DNA of 64,000 nucleotides from Psychroflexus salis (GCF_014640175.1 NZ_BMGL01000014.1:1-64000); one strand, 5' to 3'. Numbered from the stretch's first letter, positions 16,965-26,677 are shown. A program made the numbers and translations. The notes: generated by a model not told the origin, from the sequence alone.

Positions 16965-19457
16965 ATGAAAAAACTCCTTGTAATTTTTGTTCTTCTCTTT
17001 GGTACTGCTCTAGTTGCCCAAACCAAAGTAAGCGGCTACGTATACGACGAAGATGGTAATGCTCTACCTTATGCAAATGTTGTATTTCCCAATTCTACCG
17101 AAGGTACAATTACTAATGAAGATGGTAAATTTTATTTAGAGTCTGATAAGTCATACTCCAATTTAGAAGTTAATTTTGTTGGTTTTATAACAGAGACAAT
17201 TCCTTTAAAAAAATCGGCCACGTATAGCCTCAAGGTTACCTTAAAAACAGATAATGAAGCTTTGAGCGAGGTAATAATTTTCAGCGGAAAAACTTCAAAA
17301 AAAAACAACCCAGCCATCGATATTTTAAAGAAAATATGGAAAAATAAAAGACAAAATGGAGTAAATAAATTCGATTACTATGCTTTTGATAAATACGAAA
17401 AATTAGAATTTGATTTAAATACTATAGATAGTACCTTAATCAACTCCCGAGTTTTTAACGGTATGGAGTTTATTTTTGAAGAAGTAGATACTAACAAAGT
17501 AACGGGAAAAACTTATTTGCCTATTTTTATAAACGAAGCCGCTTCTAAAGTATATGGAAATAATGTAAATAATACGAAGCGTGAAATTTTACTAGGAAAT
17601 AAAAATTCTGGTTTTAGTGATAACCAAACTTTAATTCAATATGTAAAAGATATTTACTCAGAATATAATGTATACGATAATTATTTAAAATTTTTCGATA
17701 AAAGTTTTGTCAGTCCTTTGTCTAGAACTGGAATTGATAACTATAATTATGTTTTAGCAGATTCTACTTATATCAATGATAAACATTATTACAACATAGT
17801 ATATTATCCAAGAAGAAAAGGAGAATTAACTTTTAAAGGAGACTTTTGGGTCAACGATTCTACATGGGCGATTAAAGAAATTAATCTAACCATGAATAAA
17901 GATGCAAATATTAACTGGGTTAAAGAAGTATATATTGAACAAGAATTTGAAGTTCTAAACGATTCAGTCTTTTTGATAACTAGAGATCATTTCATGACAG
18001 ATTTTACTTTTCAAAAAAAAGAAGAATCGCGAGGTGTTTATGGTAAAAGAACTACGCTTTACAGTAATTATGAGTTTAACCAACCTAAATCCAAAACCTT
18101 TTATAAAGAAGATTATCAGCCCCATAACGATAGTGTGTATTTTCGAGAAGACAATTTTTGGAAAGATAAGCGGCTTGAACCATTAAATAAAGACGAACAA
18201 CGTGTTTACACTATGCTAGACACACTCAGAACCGTAGATGCATTCAAGCGAATGTATAGCCTAGGAACTGTGTTAGCAACTAATTACTGGGAAAGAGATG
18301 GATGGGACTTTGGTCCTGTTTTTTCTACATTTGGTTACAATGATGTAGAGGGTTTGCGTCTTCGAGCTGGAGGAAGAAGCTATAAAAGTCAAAACGACAA
18401 ATTCAGATTGCAAGGTTTTTTGGCATATGGTTTTAAAGATGATAAATTTAAATATGGTATTTCGGCTAAATATTTACTAAATCCAAAATTGCATTGGGTA
18501 GTTGAAGCAGGTAACCGAAGAGATGTTGAGCAGCTTGGAGCAAGTTTAACCAACACATCAGATGTTTTAGGTAGGAGTTTAGCAAGTTCTGCTGTATTAA
18601 CAATTGGTGCTAATGCAAGCTTAACCAGTATTAATTTATCAAGTTTAGCCTTTACCATAGAGCCAGCTAGAAATTTTGAAGTTAGGATAGGCTCAACCTA
18701 TCGAACTTTAATCTCAGCTTCAGATAAATTTAGTATTGCTTATTTTGATGATATTTCAGAAAATTTGGTTAGCGAAGAAACCAAACAATTGGAAACATCA
18801 ATAATTTTTAAATATATGCCAGGACGTAAAACTTCTGGTTACGGGGTTGAACGGTATATTTTAAACCCAAACGATTATCCAGAGATGTTTTTAAATTATT
18901 CTAAAGGATTTACAGGAGCTCTAGACAGCGATTTTAATTATCAAAAGCTACAGTTTTTTTACAGACAGCCGATTCAAATGGGAGGCTTTGGTAAATTTAC
19001 TTCAACCTTCGAAGCAGGAAAAACATTCGGAGATGTTTCTTTAGGATTACTAGATGTTGTTCCAGGTAATCAAACTTTATTCTCTATTTTAGGTACTTTT
19101 CCATTACTTGACTTTTACGATTTTGTAACAGATTCCTATGTTAGTTTACACGTCGAGCATAATTTTAATGGTAGATTGTTTTCCAGAATTCCACTTTTAC
19201 GCGACTTAGATTTACGTGAAATTGTAAGTGCAAGAGCTGTTTATGGAACAATTTCAGATAGCAATCAAGCCTTAAATGCATCTAATTCTAATCCAGTTTT
19301 CTTTGCTCCAGACCAAGAGCCGTATTGGTCATATAGCTTAGGGCTGGGAAATATTTTTAGAGTGTTTCGATTAGATTTTCATTTTAGAGGGAATTATAGA
19401 AGTCTGCCTGATGCAAGAACATTTGGTGTTACTGGTGCTTTTGGCTTTTATTTTTAA
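16965..19457 (+). CDS. DUF5686 outer-membrane protein with carboxypeptidase-like regulatory domain
   Basis: 830 residues. A signal peptide (MKKLLVIFVLLFGTALVAQ) precedes a CarboxypepD_reg-like beta-sandwich at ~21-105 (VSGYVYDEDGNALPYANVVFPNSTEGTITNEDGKF). The long DUF5686 region follows, with C-terminal stretches of alternating residues typical of an outer-membrane barrel, ending in VTGAFGFYF with a terminal Phe. The domain pair resembles TonB-linked proteins but no plug or barrel signature of TonB receptors is recognised. The start at 16965 is chosen because the reading frame's earlier TTG (16905) would add 20 residues ahead of a perfect signal peptide. Function unknown; probably an envelope protein. 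Confidence 0.85.
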   Translation: MKKLLVIFVLLFGTALVAQTKVSGYVYDEDGNALPYANVVFPNSTEGTITNEDGKFYLESDKSYSNLEVNFVGFITETIPLKKSATYSLKVTLKTDNEALSEVIIFSGKTSKKNNPAIDILKKIWKNKRQNGVNKFDYYAFDKYEKLEFDLNTIDSTLINSRVFNGMEFIFEEVDTNKVTGKTYLPIFINEAASKVYGNNVNNTKREILLGNKNSGFSDNQTLIQYVKDIYSEYNVYDNYLKFFDKSFVSPLSRTGIDNYNYVLADSTYINDKHYYNIVYYPRRKGELTFKGDFWVNDSTWAIKEINLTMNKDANINWVKEVYIEQEFEVLNDSVFLITRDHFMTDFTFQKKEESRGVYGKRTTLYSNYEFNQPKSKTFYKEDYQPHNDSVYFREDNFWKDKRLEPLNKDEQRVYTMLDTLRTVDAFKRMYSLGTVLATNYWERDGWDFGPVFSTFGYNDVEGLRLRAGGRSYKSQNDKFRLQGFLAYGFKDDKFKYGISAKYLLNPKLHWVVEAGNRRDVEQLGASLTNTSDVLGRSLASSAVLTIGANASLTSINLSSLAFTIEPARNFEVRIGSTYRTLISASDKFSIAYFDDISENLVSEETKQLETSIIFKYMPGRKTSGYGVERYILNPNDYPEMFLNYSKGFTGALDSDFNYQKLQFFYRQPIQMGGFGKFTSTFEAGKTFGDVSLGLLDVVPGNQTLFSILGTFPLLDFYDFVTDSYVSLHVEHNFNGRLFSRIPLLRDLDLREIVSARAVYGTISDSNQALNASNSNPVFFAPDQEPYWSYSLGLGNIFRVFRLDFHFRGNYRSLPDARTFGVTGAFGFYF

Positions 19458-19488
19458 AAAAAATAAAGAGCTCTAATTAAAGTTTTCT

Positions 19489-19496
19489 TATTTTTG
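19489..19496 (+). promoter_or_regulatory. -7 promoter element for ppa
   Basis: TATTTTTG, a perfect TAnnTTTG, 28 nt before the ppa ATG. No TTG is found at the -33 spacing. Confidence 0.55.
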
Positions 19497-19524
19497 TCGA
19501 TTATTTTAATTAATATTTATAGAA

Positions 19525-20034
19525 ATGACTTTTGATGTACTTATAGAAATTCCAAAGGGAAGCAGAAACAAATATGAATACGATTTTGAATTAAAAAAAA
19601 TACGTTTTGATCGTATGCTTTTTTCTTCTATGATGTATCCAGCAGACTATGGATTTGTTCCAGAAACTCTTGCTCTAGATGGCGATCCGCTAGATGTTTT
19701 AGTTTTGGTTACAGAACCTACTTTTCCAGGATGTGTTATGGAGGTCAAACCTATTGGGGTTTTCCATATGACTGATGAAAAAGGTCCTGATGAAAAAATT
19801 ATTTGTGTTCCTGTAAGCGATCCTGTTGCTAGTAAATTTGAAGATTTAAGTGATTTAAACCCACACTTGGTTTTAGAAATAGAACATTTCTTCAAAGTGT
19901 ATAAGGATTTAGAAAAGAAAAAAGTTGATGTTGGTGGTTGGGGTAATGTAAATGAAGCTAAAGAAATTGTTTTAGCTTGTGAAAAAAGATTCGAAGAGAG
20001 TGATATTCCTTCGCAAGAAGTATCAATAAAGTAA
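19525..20034 (+). CDS. ppa: Soluble inorganic pyrophosphatase (family I)
   Basis: 169 residues. Family I motifs are clear: IEIPKGSRNKYEYD, MMYPADYGFVPETLALDGDPLDVLVL (the DxDPxD metal site) and the DxxxK-like segment near VYKDLEKKKVDVGGW. It hydrolyses PPi with Mg2+ in the cytosol, pulling biosynthetic reactions forward. A terminator follows, and the next gene encodes an unrelated membrane pyrophosphatase that acts on the same substrate. Confidence 0.96.
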   Translation: MTFDVLIEIPKGSRNKYEYDFELKKIRFDRMLFSSMMYPADYGFVPETLALDGDPLDVLVLVTEPTFPGCVMEVKPIGVFHMTDEKGPDEKIICVPVSDPVASKFEDLSDLNPHLVLEIEHFFKVYKDLEKKKVDVGGWGNVNEAKEIVLACEKRFEESDIPSQEVSIK

Positions 20035-20052
20035 CTAAAATTTACAATATTT

Positions 20053-20083
20053 AAAAGCAGCATCAAAAAATGCTGCTTTTTTT
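20053..20083 (+). terminator. Intrinsic terminator of ppa
   Basis: Stem AAAAGCAGCA (20053-20062) with TGCTGCTTTT (20071-20080), 8-nt loop, T run to 20083. Confidence 0.85.
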
Positions 20084-20135
20084 ATGGGATTAATTTTTTT
20101 TCATTTAGTTTTAACAAAATTTTTAATTAAAATCT

Positions 20136-22388
20136 ATGGAATCAAATGTTATTTTCATTCCTATCATCCTTTCAGTGATAGGTCTATTATTTATGGTAGT
20201 TAAAATGTTTTGGGTAAAGAAACAATCACCAGGCAACGCCAGAATGCAGCAAATTTCTAAAAGTATTAAAGAAGGTGCGCTTGCTTTCCTAAACGCAGAG
20301 TACAGACTTCTGTTGGTTTTTGTTTTAATAGCTTCAATTGCATTATTTTTTGTTTCTCAAGCTGTAGAAACCACAAGTTGGTTTATTATCCCAGCGTTTA
20401 TAGTTGGTGCTTTCTTTTCAGGATTAGCTGGAAATATAGGGATGCGCGTAGCAACAGATGCCAATGCAAGAACGGCTGAAGCAGCAAAAACAAGTTTGCC
20501 ACAAGCCTTAAAAGTTTCTTTTAGTGGAGGAACAGTTATGGGGCTTGGAGTTGCAGGTCTTGCAGTTTTAGGACTAAGTCTTATCTTTTTATTTCTAATG
20601 GGTCAGTTTTTAGTAGAAGGTAGTGGAAAATTTTATGAAGAAATGACAATAGTTTTAGAAGCTCTAGCTGGATTTTCGCTAGGAGCAGAATCTATTGCAT
20701 TATTCGCTAGAGTAGGTGGTGGTATTTATACAAAAGCAGCAGATGTAGGGGCTGATTTGGTCGGTAAAGTAGAAGCTGGTATCCCAGAAGACGATCCAAG
20801 AAACCCTGCTACTATTGCAGATAATGTAGGCGATAATGTTGGCGATGTAGCTGGAATGGGAGCAGATTTGTTTGGGAGTTACGTAGCTACTGTTTTAGCA
20901 GCGATGGTACTTGGAAATTATGTTATTAGAGATATGTCCACATTAACTCAATTTACAGATAATTTTAATAATATGGGCCCAATATTACTACCGCTTGTAA
21001 TAGCAGGTGTTGGGGTTTTAGCATCAATCATAGGAACATTTTTTGTTCGAATAGGGAGTAATGAAGCAAAAGAAGCAACTGTTCAACGTGCTTTAGATAT
21101 AGCCAATTGGTCATCAATTATTTTAACTGGTATTGTTACTTGGTTTTTAATACAATGGATGCTTCCCAATACCATTAATATGGATTTCTTTGGTGAAGGC
21201 TTAAAAGAAGTTCCGTCAAGGCATGTTTTTTACGCATGTTTAATTGGTCTTGCTGTTGGTGCATTAATTTCAATGGTAACGGCATATTATACGAGTTTGG
21301 GTAAAAAACCTGTACTAGATATCGTCAAGAATAGTTCCACCGGGGCTGCAACCAACATAATAGCTGGTTTAGCAGTAGGTATGAAGTCTACTTTTTGGTC
21401 GGTTTTATTATTTGCTGCTGCTATTTATGGTTCGTACGCCTTAGCTGGGTTTTATGGTGTAGCTCTAGCTGCATCAGCTATGATGGCTACAACTGCTATG
21501 CAATTAGCAATCGACGCTTTTGGACCAATTGCAGATAACGCAGGAGGTGTAGCTGAAATGAGTGAATTAGATGAAAAAGTTAGAGAACGTACAGATATTT
21601 TAGATTCTGTTGGTAATACAACAGCTGCTGTGGGAAAAGGTTTTGCTATTGCATCTGCAGCTTTAACTGCTCTTGCTTTGTTTGCTGCTTATGTTACTTT
21701 TACTGGTATTGAAGGTATTAATATATATAAAGCAGATGTTTTAGCTATGCTTTTTGTTGGTGGTATGATTCCAGTTGTGTTTTCAGCTTTAGCAATGAAA
21801 TCTGTTGGAAAGGCTGCTATGGAAATGGTAAAAGAAGTTCGAAGACAATTTAAAGAAATTCCAGGCATAATGGAAGGCACAGGGACTCCAGAATATGCAA
21901 AATGTGTTGATATTTCAACTAAAGCAGCTTTAAGAGAAATGATTTTACCTGGTTTAATTACCATAGTTACGCCAATTTTAGTGGGATGGATTTTTGGAGC
22001 TGAGCCATTAGGAGGTTACATGGCTGGGGTTTGTGTTTCTGGTGTGATGTGGGCTATTTTTCAGAATAATGCTGGAGGAGCTTGGGATAATGCTAAGAAA
22101 TCTTTTGAAGCTGGTGTAGAAATAGATGGAAAGATGCAATATAAGGGAAGTGAAGCACACAAAGCTGCTGTTACCGGAGATACTGTTGGAGATCCATTTA
22201 AAGATACTTCAGGACCATCAATGAATATTTTAATTAAACTAACTTGTTTGGTAGGTTTAGTAATCGCTCCGGTTTTAGGTCATCAAGACGATAAAGGTAC
22301 TAGCGATAATGATTTTAATGAGAAAAATCAAATAGAAGTTACTATCGATGAATCAAATCATCGTGCTGCTTTGCAAGATGTAAATTAG
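20136..22388 (+). CDS. hppA: Membrane ion-translocating pyrophosphatase, K+-dependent type
   Basis: 750 residues, about 15-16 membrane helices. Active-site loops are present: [56 protein letters not shown] read across 20713-20883, [12 protein letters not shown], and [15 protein letters not shown] near the C-terminus. It couples PPi hydrolysis to H+ or Na+ export. The segment [12 protein letters not shown] has Ala at the position where K+-independent enzymes carry Lys, so K+ dependence is predicted. H+ versus Na+ specificity is not assigned. The C-terminal ~30 residues ([14 protein letters not shown] onward) are a polar extension. It lies ~100 nt after ppa with a terminator between, so it has a separate promoter. 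Confidence 0.95.
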   Translation: MESNVIFIPIILSVIGLLFMVVKMFWVKKQSPGNARMQQISKSIKEGALAFLNAEYRLLLVFVLIASIALFFVSQAVETTSWFIIPAFIVGAFFSGLAGNIGMRVATDANARTAEAAKTSLPQALKVSFSGGTVMGLGVAGLAVLGLSLIFLFLMGQFLVEGSGKFYEEMTIVLEALAGFSLGAESIALFARVGGGIYTKAADVGADLVGKVEAGIPEDDPRNPATIADNVGDNVGDVAGMGADLFGSYVATVLAAMVLGNYVIRDMSTLTQFTDNFNNMGPILLPLVIAGVGVLASIIGTFFVRIGSNEAKEATVQRALDIANWSSIILTGIVTWFLIQWMLPNTINMDFFGEGLKEVPSRHVFYACLIGLAVGALISMVTAYYTSLGKKPVLDIVKNSSTGAATNIIAGLAVGMKSTFWSVLLFAAAIYGSYALAGFYGVALAASAMMATTAMQLAIDAFGPIADNAGGVAEMSELDEKVRERTDILDSVGNTTAAVGKGFAIASAALTALALFAAYVTFTGIEGINIYKADVLAMLFVGGMIPVVFSALAMKSVGKAAMEMVKEVRRQFKEIPGIMEGTGTPEYAKCVDISTKAALREMILPGLITIVTPILVGWIFGAEPLGGYMAGVCVSGVMWAIFQNNAGGAWDNAKKSFEAGVEIDGKMQYKGSEAHKAAVTGDTVGDPFKDTSGPSMNILIKLTCLVGLVIAPVLGHQDDKGTSDNDFNEKNQIEVTIDESNHRAALQDVN

Positions 22389-22401
22389 TAACTCCATATA
22401 T

Positions 22402-22440
22402 AAAGGAAAAGCCAACTGCTTAAAGTTGACTTTTCCTTTT
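22402..22440 (+). terminator. Intrinsic terminator of hppA
   Basis: Stem AAAGGAAAAGCCAAC (22402-22416) with GTTGACTTTTCCTTT (22425-22439), one C-A mismatch, followed by T-rich sequence. Confidence 0.8.
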
Positions 22441-22513
22441 ATATTTCATATAATAAGTATAGTATTGAAATTAAAATAATTTAAAGCTTACAAAACCTAA
22501 TTTCAGGTGTTAT

Positions 22514-23395
22514 ATGGATTTAATTACTTCATTTATAGACTACATTGAGAGTGAAAAGAAATACTCCAAACACACTATATTGGCTTATCAAAAGGATGTT
22601 TTGCAATTTAAGTCTTTTGTAGAAAACGTTTTTGATGAAACTAATCTGGCTGATGTAAAATATACTTTTATAAGAAATTGGATCATTTACTTAAAAGAAA
22701 AAGGTCTTGAAAATAATAGTATAAACCGAAAAATATCTACACTACAGCTATTTTATAAACACTTATTAAAGTCTAATGTAATAGAAGTTTCACCACTTGT
22801 AAAACATAAATCTTTAAAAGCTGGTAAAAAAGAAGAAATTCCCTTTTCAGTTTCAGAAATAGAAAAAGTGTTGGGCTTATTTGGTGATGACTTTGCGTCT
22901 ATACGAGACAAATTGATAATTGAATTGCTCTATTCTACAGGAATGAGACGAGCAGAACTTGTCGGTTTGACTGAAAATTCGTTTAATCAAGAAAACTTAC
23001 AATTGAAAATTTTAGGGAAAAGAAATAAAGAGCGGATAGTGCCCTTACTGCCAAAAGTAGTTAGCTTAATTGAAAAATATTTAAAACTTAAAAAAAACTT
23101 TTCCGTAACATCTGTTTCTTTTTTTGTAAAGGATTCTGGAGAACCAATCTCAGATAATTTCGTTTATCAAGTTGTAAATAAAGCTTTTGCAAACGCATCA
23201 ACAAAATTAAAAAAGAGTCCTCATATTTTAAGACATAGTTTTGCCACACATTTATTGAATAACGGAGCTAATTTAGCTGAAGTCAAAGATTTATTGGGCC
23301 ATACTAGTCTTGCTTCAACACAGGTTTATACACATAATAGTATAGCTAAATTAAAGGCATCACACCAAACAGCACATCCTAGAAATAAAACTTAA
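22514..23395 (+). CDS. xerC: Tyrosine recombinase of the XerC/XerD type
   Basis: 293 residues. An N-terminal SAM-like core-binding domain (YIESEKKYSKHTILAYQKDV) precedes the catalytic domain. The catalytic set is complete: Arg145 in TGMRRAE, Lys in LGKRNKERIVPL, His237-x-x-Arg240 in HILRHSFATHLL, His263 in LLGHTSL and Tyr272 in QVYTHNS. Length and motifs fit chromosomal dimer-resolution recombinases acting at dif, not phage integrases. In many flavobacteria the copy next to the tRNA-tuf cluster is annotated XerC; XerC versus XerD cannot be separated by eye. The usual flanking rpsU and raiA genes are not here. Confidence 0.88.
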   Translation: MDLITSFIDYIESEKKYSKHTILAYQKDVLQFKSFVENVFDETNLADVKYTFIRNWIIYLKEKGLENNSINRKISTLQLFYKHLLKSNVIEVSPLVKHKSLKAGKKEEIPFSVSEIEKVLGLFGDDFASIRDKLIIELLYSTGMRRAELVGLTENSFNQENLQLKILGKRNKERIVPLLPKVVSLIEKYLKLKKNFSVTSVSFFVKDSGEPISDNFVYQVVNKAFANASTKLKKSPHILRHSFATHLLNNGANLAEVKDLLGHTSLASTQVYTHNSIAKLKASHQTAHPRNKT

Positions 23396-23471
23396 AAAGG
23401 TATCATTAAATTTTAAAATAAAAAAGTAAAAAAAATAAACAAAAAGTTTTTTTATAACAAAATAAAGTATC

Positions 23472-23479
23472 TATATTTG
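23472..23479 (+). promoter_or_regulatory. -7 promoter element for the tRNA-tuf cluster
   Basis: TATATTTG, a perfect TAnnTTTG, followed by CAAT. It lies 32 nt before tRNA-Thr(TGT) and probably drives the tRNA genes, and perhaps tuf. The rest of 23396-23511 is A-rich with nothing else recognisable. Confidence 0.65.
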
Positions 23480-23511
23480 CAATCCGAAAAATAAGGCATG
23501 TAAATGTAATT

Positions 23512-23585
23512 GCCGATGTAGCTCAGCTGGCTAGAGCAGCTGATTTGTAATCAGCAGGTCGTGGGTTCGAGTCCCTCCATCGGCT
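23512..23585 (+). tRNA. tRNA-Thr (anticodon TGT)
   Basis: Acceptor GCCGATG pairs with CATCGGC. D arm GCTC/GAGC, anticodon stem GCTGA/TCAGC with loop TTTGTAA (TGT), T arm GTGGG-TTCGAGT-CCCTC. CCA is not encoded. First of four clustered tRNAs. Confidence 0.96.
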
Positions 23586-23608
23586 CTAATTTTTCGATAC
23601 GTTCTTTT

Positions 23609-23691
23609 GGGGAGATACTCAAGCGGCCAACGAGGACAGACTGTAAATCTGTTGGTTTTCACCTTCGCAGGTTCGAATCCTGCTCTCCCCA
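23609..23691 (+). tRNA. tRNA-Tyr (anticodon GTA)
   Basis: Acceptor GGGGAGA/TCTCCCC, long class II variable arm, anticodon stem ACAGA/TCTGT with loop CTGTAAA (GTA), T arm GCAGG-TTCGAAT-CCTGC. CCA is not encoded. Confidence 0.96.
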
Positions 23692-23728
23692 CTGTAAATA
23701 GCAAACATCATTAAGATGTATTAAAAAT

Positions 23729-23801
23729 GCGGGAGTAGCTCAGTTGGTAGAGCGTCAGCCTTCCAAGCTGAATGTCGCCGGTTCGAACCCGGTCTCCCGC
23801 T
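23729..23801 (+). tRNA. tRNA-Gly (anticodon TCC)
   Basis: Acceptor GCGGGAG/CTCCCGC, D arm GCTC/GAGC, anticodon loop CTTCCAA (TCC) on a stem with a weak pair, T arm GCCGG-TTCGAAC-CCGGT. CCA is not encoded. Confidence 0.95.
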
Positions 23802-23834
23802 CTAAGTAGCAGAATTGAAGTTTGCTTTTATTCT

Positions 23835-23906
23835 GCCGACGTAGCTCAGGGGTAGAGCGCTTCCTTGGTAAGGAAGAGGTCACGAGTTCAATTCTCGTCG
23901 TTGGCT
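23835..23906 (+). tRNA. tRNA-Thr (anticodon GGT)
   Basis: Acceptor GCCGACG/CGTTGGC with one G-U pair, anticodon stem CTTCC/GGAAG with loop TTGGTAA (GGT), T arm ACGAG-TTCAATT-CTCGT. CCA is not encoded. Second Thr isoacceptor in the cluster. Confidence 0.95.
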
Positions 23907-24003
23907 CAAGTGAAGAAAAAGTCACAGGGGATTTGCTACCTTGTTGGCTTCAATTGTTGTTTAAAATAAACACTAATATATAACTAAGATTAAATAATTA
24001 ATT

Positions 24004-25191
24004 ATGGCAAAGGAAAATTTTGATCGTTCCAAACCACACCTTAATATAGGTACTATTGGACACGTTGATCACGGTAAAACAACTTTAACGGCTGCAATTA
24101 CTAAAGTTCTTGCAGATAAAGGTTATTCAGAAGCTTCTGCTTTTGATCAAATTGATAACGCTCCTGAAGAAAAAGAGCGTGGTATTACCATTAATTCTTC
24201 TCACGTTGAGTATCAAACAGAAAATCGTCACTATGCGCACGTTGACTGTCCAGGTCACGCGGATTACGTGAAAAACATGGTTACTGGTGCTGCTCAAATG
24301 GATGGTGCTATTTTAGTGGTTGCTGCTACTGATGGTCCTATGCCGCAAACTAGAGAACATATCTTGCTTGGTCGCCAAGTTGGTATCCCAAGAATTGTTG
24401 TTTTCTTGAATAAAGTAGATCTAGTTGACGATGAAGAGTTGTTAGAATTGGTTGAAATGGAAGTGAGAGACTTGCTTTCTTTTTATGAATATGACGGGGA
24501 TAATGGTCCTGTAATTTCTGGTTCTGCATTAGGTGCTCTTGAAGGAGATGCTAAATGGTCTGAAACTGTTATGGAATTAATGGATGCTGTTGATAGCTGG
24601 ATTGAATTACCACAACGTGACGTTGAAAAAGATTTTTTAATGCCAATCGAAGATGTGTTTTCAATTACAGGTCGAGGTACAGTAGCTACGGGTCGTATTG
24701 AAACGGGTGTTGCTAATACTGGTGATCCTGTAGATATTATAGGTATGGGTGCTGAAAAGCTTAAATCAACTATAACTGGTGTTGAAATGTTCCGTAAAAT
24801 ATTAGACCGTGGAGAAGCTGGAGATAATGTTGGTATCTTGTTAAGAGGTATTGAAAAATCTCAAATTTCTCGTGGTATGGTAATTACAAAGCCTGGCTCT
24901 GTAACTCCACATGCTAAATTTAAAGCGGAAGTATATATTCTTAAAAAAGAAGAAGGTGGTCGTCATACACCATTTCATAACAACTATAGACCGCAATTTT
25001 ATGTAAGAACAACTGACGTAACAGGTACAATTAACTTGCCTGATGGTGTAGAAATGGTGATGCCTGGTGATAATTTAACTATTACGGTTGAACTTTTACA
25101 GCCTATAGCAATGAATGTTGGTTTGCGTTTTGCAATTCGCGAAGGTGGACGTACAGTTGGAGCTGGACAGGTTACTGAAATTTTAGATTAA
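24004..25191 (+). CDS. tuf: Translation elongation factor Tu
   Basis: 395 residues. GTPase motifs: GHVDHGKTT (P loop), the [13 protein letters not shown] switch I segment, DCPGHADYV (switch II, with the catalytic His) and NKVD. Domains II and III are typical ([58 protein letters not shown]). EF-Tu delivers aminoacyl-tRNA to the ribosome, and here it lies directly downstream of four tRNA genes and before tRNA-Trp, a conserved Bacteroidetes layout that probably yields mixed tRNA-mRNA transcripts. No rpsL-rpsG-fusA genes are nearby. Confidence 0.98.
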   Translation: MAKENFDRSKPHLNIGTIGHVDHGKTTLTAAITKVLADKGYSEASAFDQIDNAPEEKERGITINSSHVEYQTENRHYAHVDCPGHADYVKNMVTGAAQMDGAILVVAATDGPMPQTREHILLGRQVGIPRIVVFLNKVDLVDDEELLELVEMEVRDLLSFYEYDGDNGPVISGSALGALEGDAKWSETVMELMDAVDSWIELPQRDVEKDFLMPIEDVFSITGRGTVATGRIETGVANTGDPVDIIGMGAEKLKSTITGVEMFRKILDRGEAGDNVGILLRGIEKSQISRGMVITKPGSVTPHAKFKAEVYILKKEEGGRHTPFHNNYRPQFYVRTTDVTGTINLPDGVEMVMPGDNLTITVELLQPIAMNVGLRFAIREGGRTVGAGQVTEILD

Positions 25192-25215
25192 TTTCAATTT
25201 ATAAATAAATTCTGA

Positions 25216-25241
25216 TTGGGGTGTCTAACAAGACGCCTCAA
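25216..25241 (+). other. Stem-loop between tuf and tRNA-Trp
   Basis: An 11-bp stem (TTGGGGTGTCT at 25216-25226 with AGACGCCTCAA at 25231-25241) closed by an AACA tetraloop, using two G-U pairs. It lacks a T run, so it is more likely an RNA processing or stability element than a terminator. Confidence 0.65.
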
Positions 25242-25250
25242 TTAGTATTT

Positions 25251-25323
25251 ACGGGTTTAGCTCAGTTGGTAGAGCACTGGTCTCCAAAACCAGGTGTCGG
25301 GAGTTCGAGCCTCTCAACCCGTG
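25251..25323 (+). tRNA. tRNA-Trp (anticodon CCA)
   Basis: Acceptor ACGGGTT/AACCCGT with discriminator G, D arm GCTC/GAGC, anticodon loop TCTCCAAAA region giving CCA, T arm GGGAG-TTCGAGC-CTCTC. CCA tail is not encoded. Confidence 0.95.
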
Positions 25324-25420
25324 CAAGTAAAATTAATTAGCACGTTTCGAGAAGTTTATCCTGTATGATGTAAAAATCAAGTCAAAGGAAGCTTAACAAT
25401 CCATGCAAAATCGAATAACA

Positions 25421-25618
25421 ATGGCAAATATTACTAATTACATCTCAGAGTCATTTAGCGAGCTTAAAAACAACGTTACCTGGCCAACTTATGCAGAAGG
25501 ACAAAAATTGATGCTCATTGTCGCAGTCTTTTCAATTTTGTTTTCGCTTGCCATTTGGGGTGTCGACGAAGTTTTTAGTAGCGCAATTAGACAATATTTT
25601 AACTGGGTTAAATCTTAA
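25421..25618 (+). CDS. secE: Preprotein translocase subunit SecE
   Basis: 65 residues: a short amphipathic N-terminus ([26 protein letters not shown]) with the conserved VTWPT segment, then one membrane helix (~30-52). This is the single-TM bacterial SecE that clamps SecY. The frame extends upstream to an ATG at 25403, but the family N-terminus begins at MANITNYI, so 25421 is preferred. It lies between tRNA-Trp and nusG (2-nt gap), its standard place. Confidence 0.93.
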   Translation: MANITNYISESFSELKNNVTWPTYAEGQKLMLIVAVFSILFSLAIWGVDEVFSSAIRQYFNWVKS

Positions 25619-25620
25619 TT

Positions 25621-26172
25621 ATGTCTGATACTAGCATCAAAAAATGGTATGTTGTTCGTTCGGTTAGTGGACAAGAAAATAAAGTAAAAGATTATATTGA
25701 GAAAGAAATATCTCATGAAGGTCTTTCTGATTTTATAGACGAGATTCTTGTTCCTACGGAAAAAGTGGTTCAAATCCGTAATGGCAAGAAATATAATAAG
25801 GAAAAAGTATATTTTCCAGGCTATATTATGATTAATGCGGCTTTGGAAGGTGAAGTTGCTCATATTATCAAAAATATAAATGGAGTTATAGGATTCCTAG
25901 GTGAAACAAAAGGAGGAGATCCGGTTCCTTTGAGAAGATCTGAAGTTAATCGATTATTAGGTAAAGTAGACGAACTTTCAACGCAAAAGGAAAATGTCGC
26001 TATTCCATTTACCGTAGGAGAGTCTGTTAAAGTTGTAGATGGTCCTTTTAATACATTTACTGGTGTTATTGAAGAAGTAAATGAAGAAAAACGTAAGCTT
26101 AAAGTCATGGTAAAGATATTTGGTAGAAAAACACCAGTTGAATTAAGCTATATGCAAGTAGAAAAAATTTAA
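25621..26172 (+). CDS. nusG: Transcription termination/antitermination factor NusG
   Basis: 183 residues. The NGN domain begins [17 protein letters not shown] and includes [13 protein letters not shown] (RNAP-binding region). The C-terminal KOW domain has [46 protein letters not shown] across 26010-26150. NusG binds RNA polymerase and links it to ribosomes or Rho. It follows secE by 2 nt and leads into the L11-L1-L10-L12 block after a 67-nt gap. Confidence 0.97.
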   Translation: MSDTSIKKWYVVRSVSGQENKVKDYIEKEISHEGLSDFIDEILVPTEKVVQIRNGKKYNKEKVYFPGYIMINAALEGEVAHIIKNINGVIGFLGETKGGDPVPLRRSEVNRLLGKVDELSTQKENVAIPFTVGESVKVVDGPFNTFTGVIEEVNEEKRKLKVMVKIFGRKTPVELSYMQVEKI

Positions 26173-26239
26173 TTGTTACACTTTTATAATAGTTGGTTTC
26201 TCAGCTTCCATTTGAAATCAACACAATAAATTAAACAAA

Positions 26240-26677
26240 ATGGCAAAAGAAATTAGTAAGGTTGTAAAGCTGCAAGTTAAAGGTGGCGCTGCTAATCCTT
26301 CACCACCAGTTGGTCCAGCACTTGGTGCTGCTGGTGTAAATATCATGGAATTTTGTAAGCAATTCAATGGTAGAACACAAGATAAAGCTGGAAAAGTTTT
26401 ACCTGTTGTTATAACAGTGTACAAAGACAAATCGTTCGATTTCGTTATTAAAACACCACCAGCTGCTGTTCAAATTATGGAAGCAGCCAAAATTAAAAAA
26501 GGTTCAGGTGAACCTAATAGAATGAAAGTAGCCAGTATAACTTGGGATCAGGTAAAAGTAATAGCAGAAGATAAAATGCAAGATTTAAATGCATTTAAAG
26601 TAGAATCGGCTATGAAAATGGTTGCTGGTACTGCACGTTCTATGGGTATTAATGTAAAGGGCAATGCTCCTTTTTAA
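26240..26677 (+). CDS. rplK: 50S ribosomal protein L11 (uL11)
   Basis: 145 residues, full family length. [32 protein letters not shown] is the conserved N-domain with the proline-rich hinge, and the RNA-binding C-domain ends [13 protein letters not shown]11 forms the GTPase-associated centre with 23S rRNA and the L10/L12 stalk. First of rplK-rplA-rplJ-rplL. Confidence 0.98.
   Translation: MAKEISKVVKLQVKGGAANPSPPVGPALGAAGVNIMEFCKQFNGRTQDKAGKVLPVVITVYKDKSFDFVIKTPPAAVQIMEAAKIKKGSGEPNRMKVASITWDQVKVIAEDKMQDLNAFKVESAMKMVAGTARSMGINVKGNAPF

Noticed and set aside
22514-23395. Tyrosine recombinase next to tRNA genes as a sign of an integrated element
   Set aside because: Length and motifs fit the housekeeping Xer type, the position is conserved in flavobacteria, and no att repeats or phage genes flank the tRNAs.
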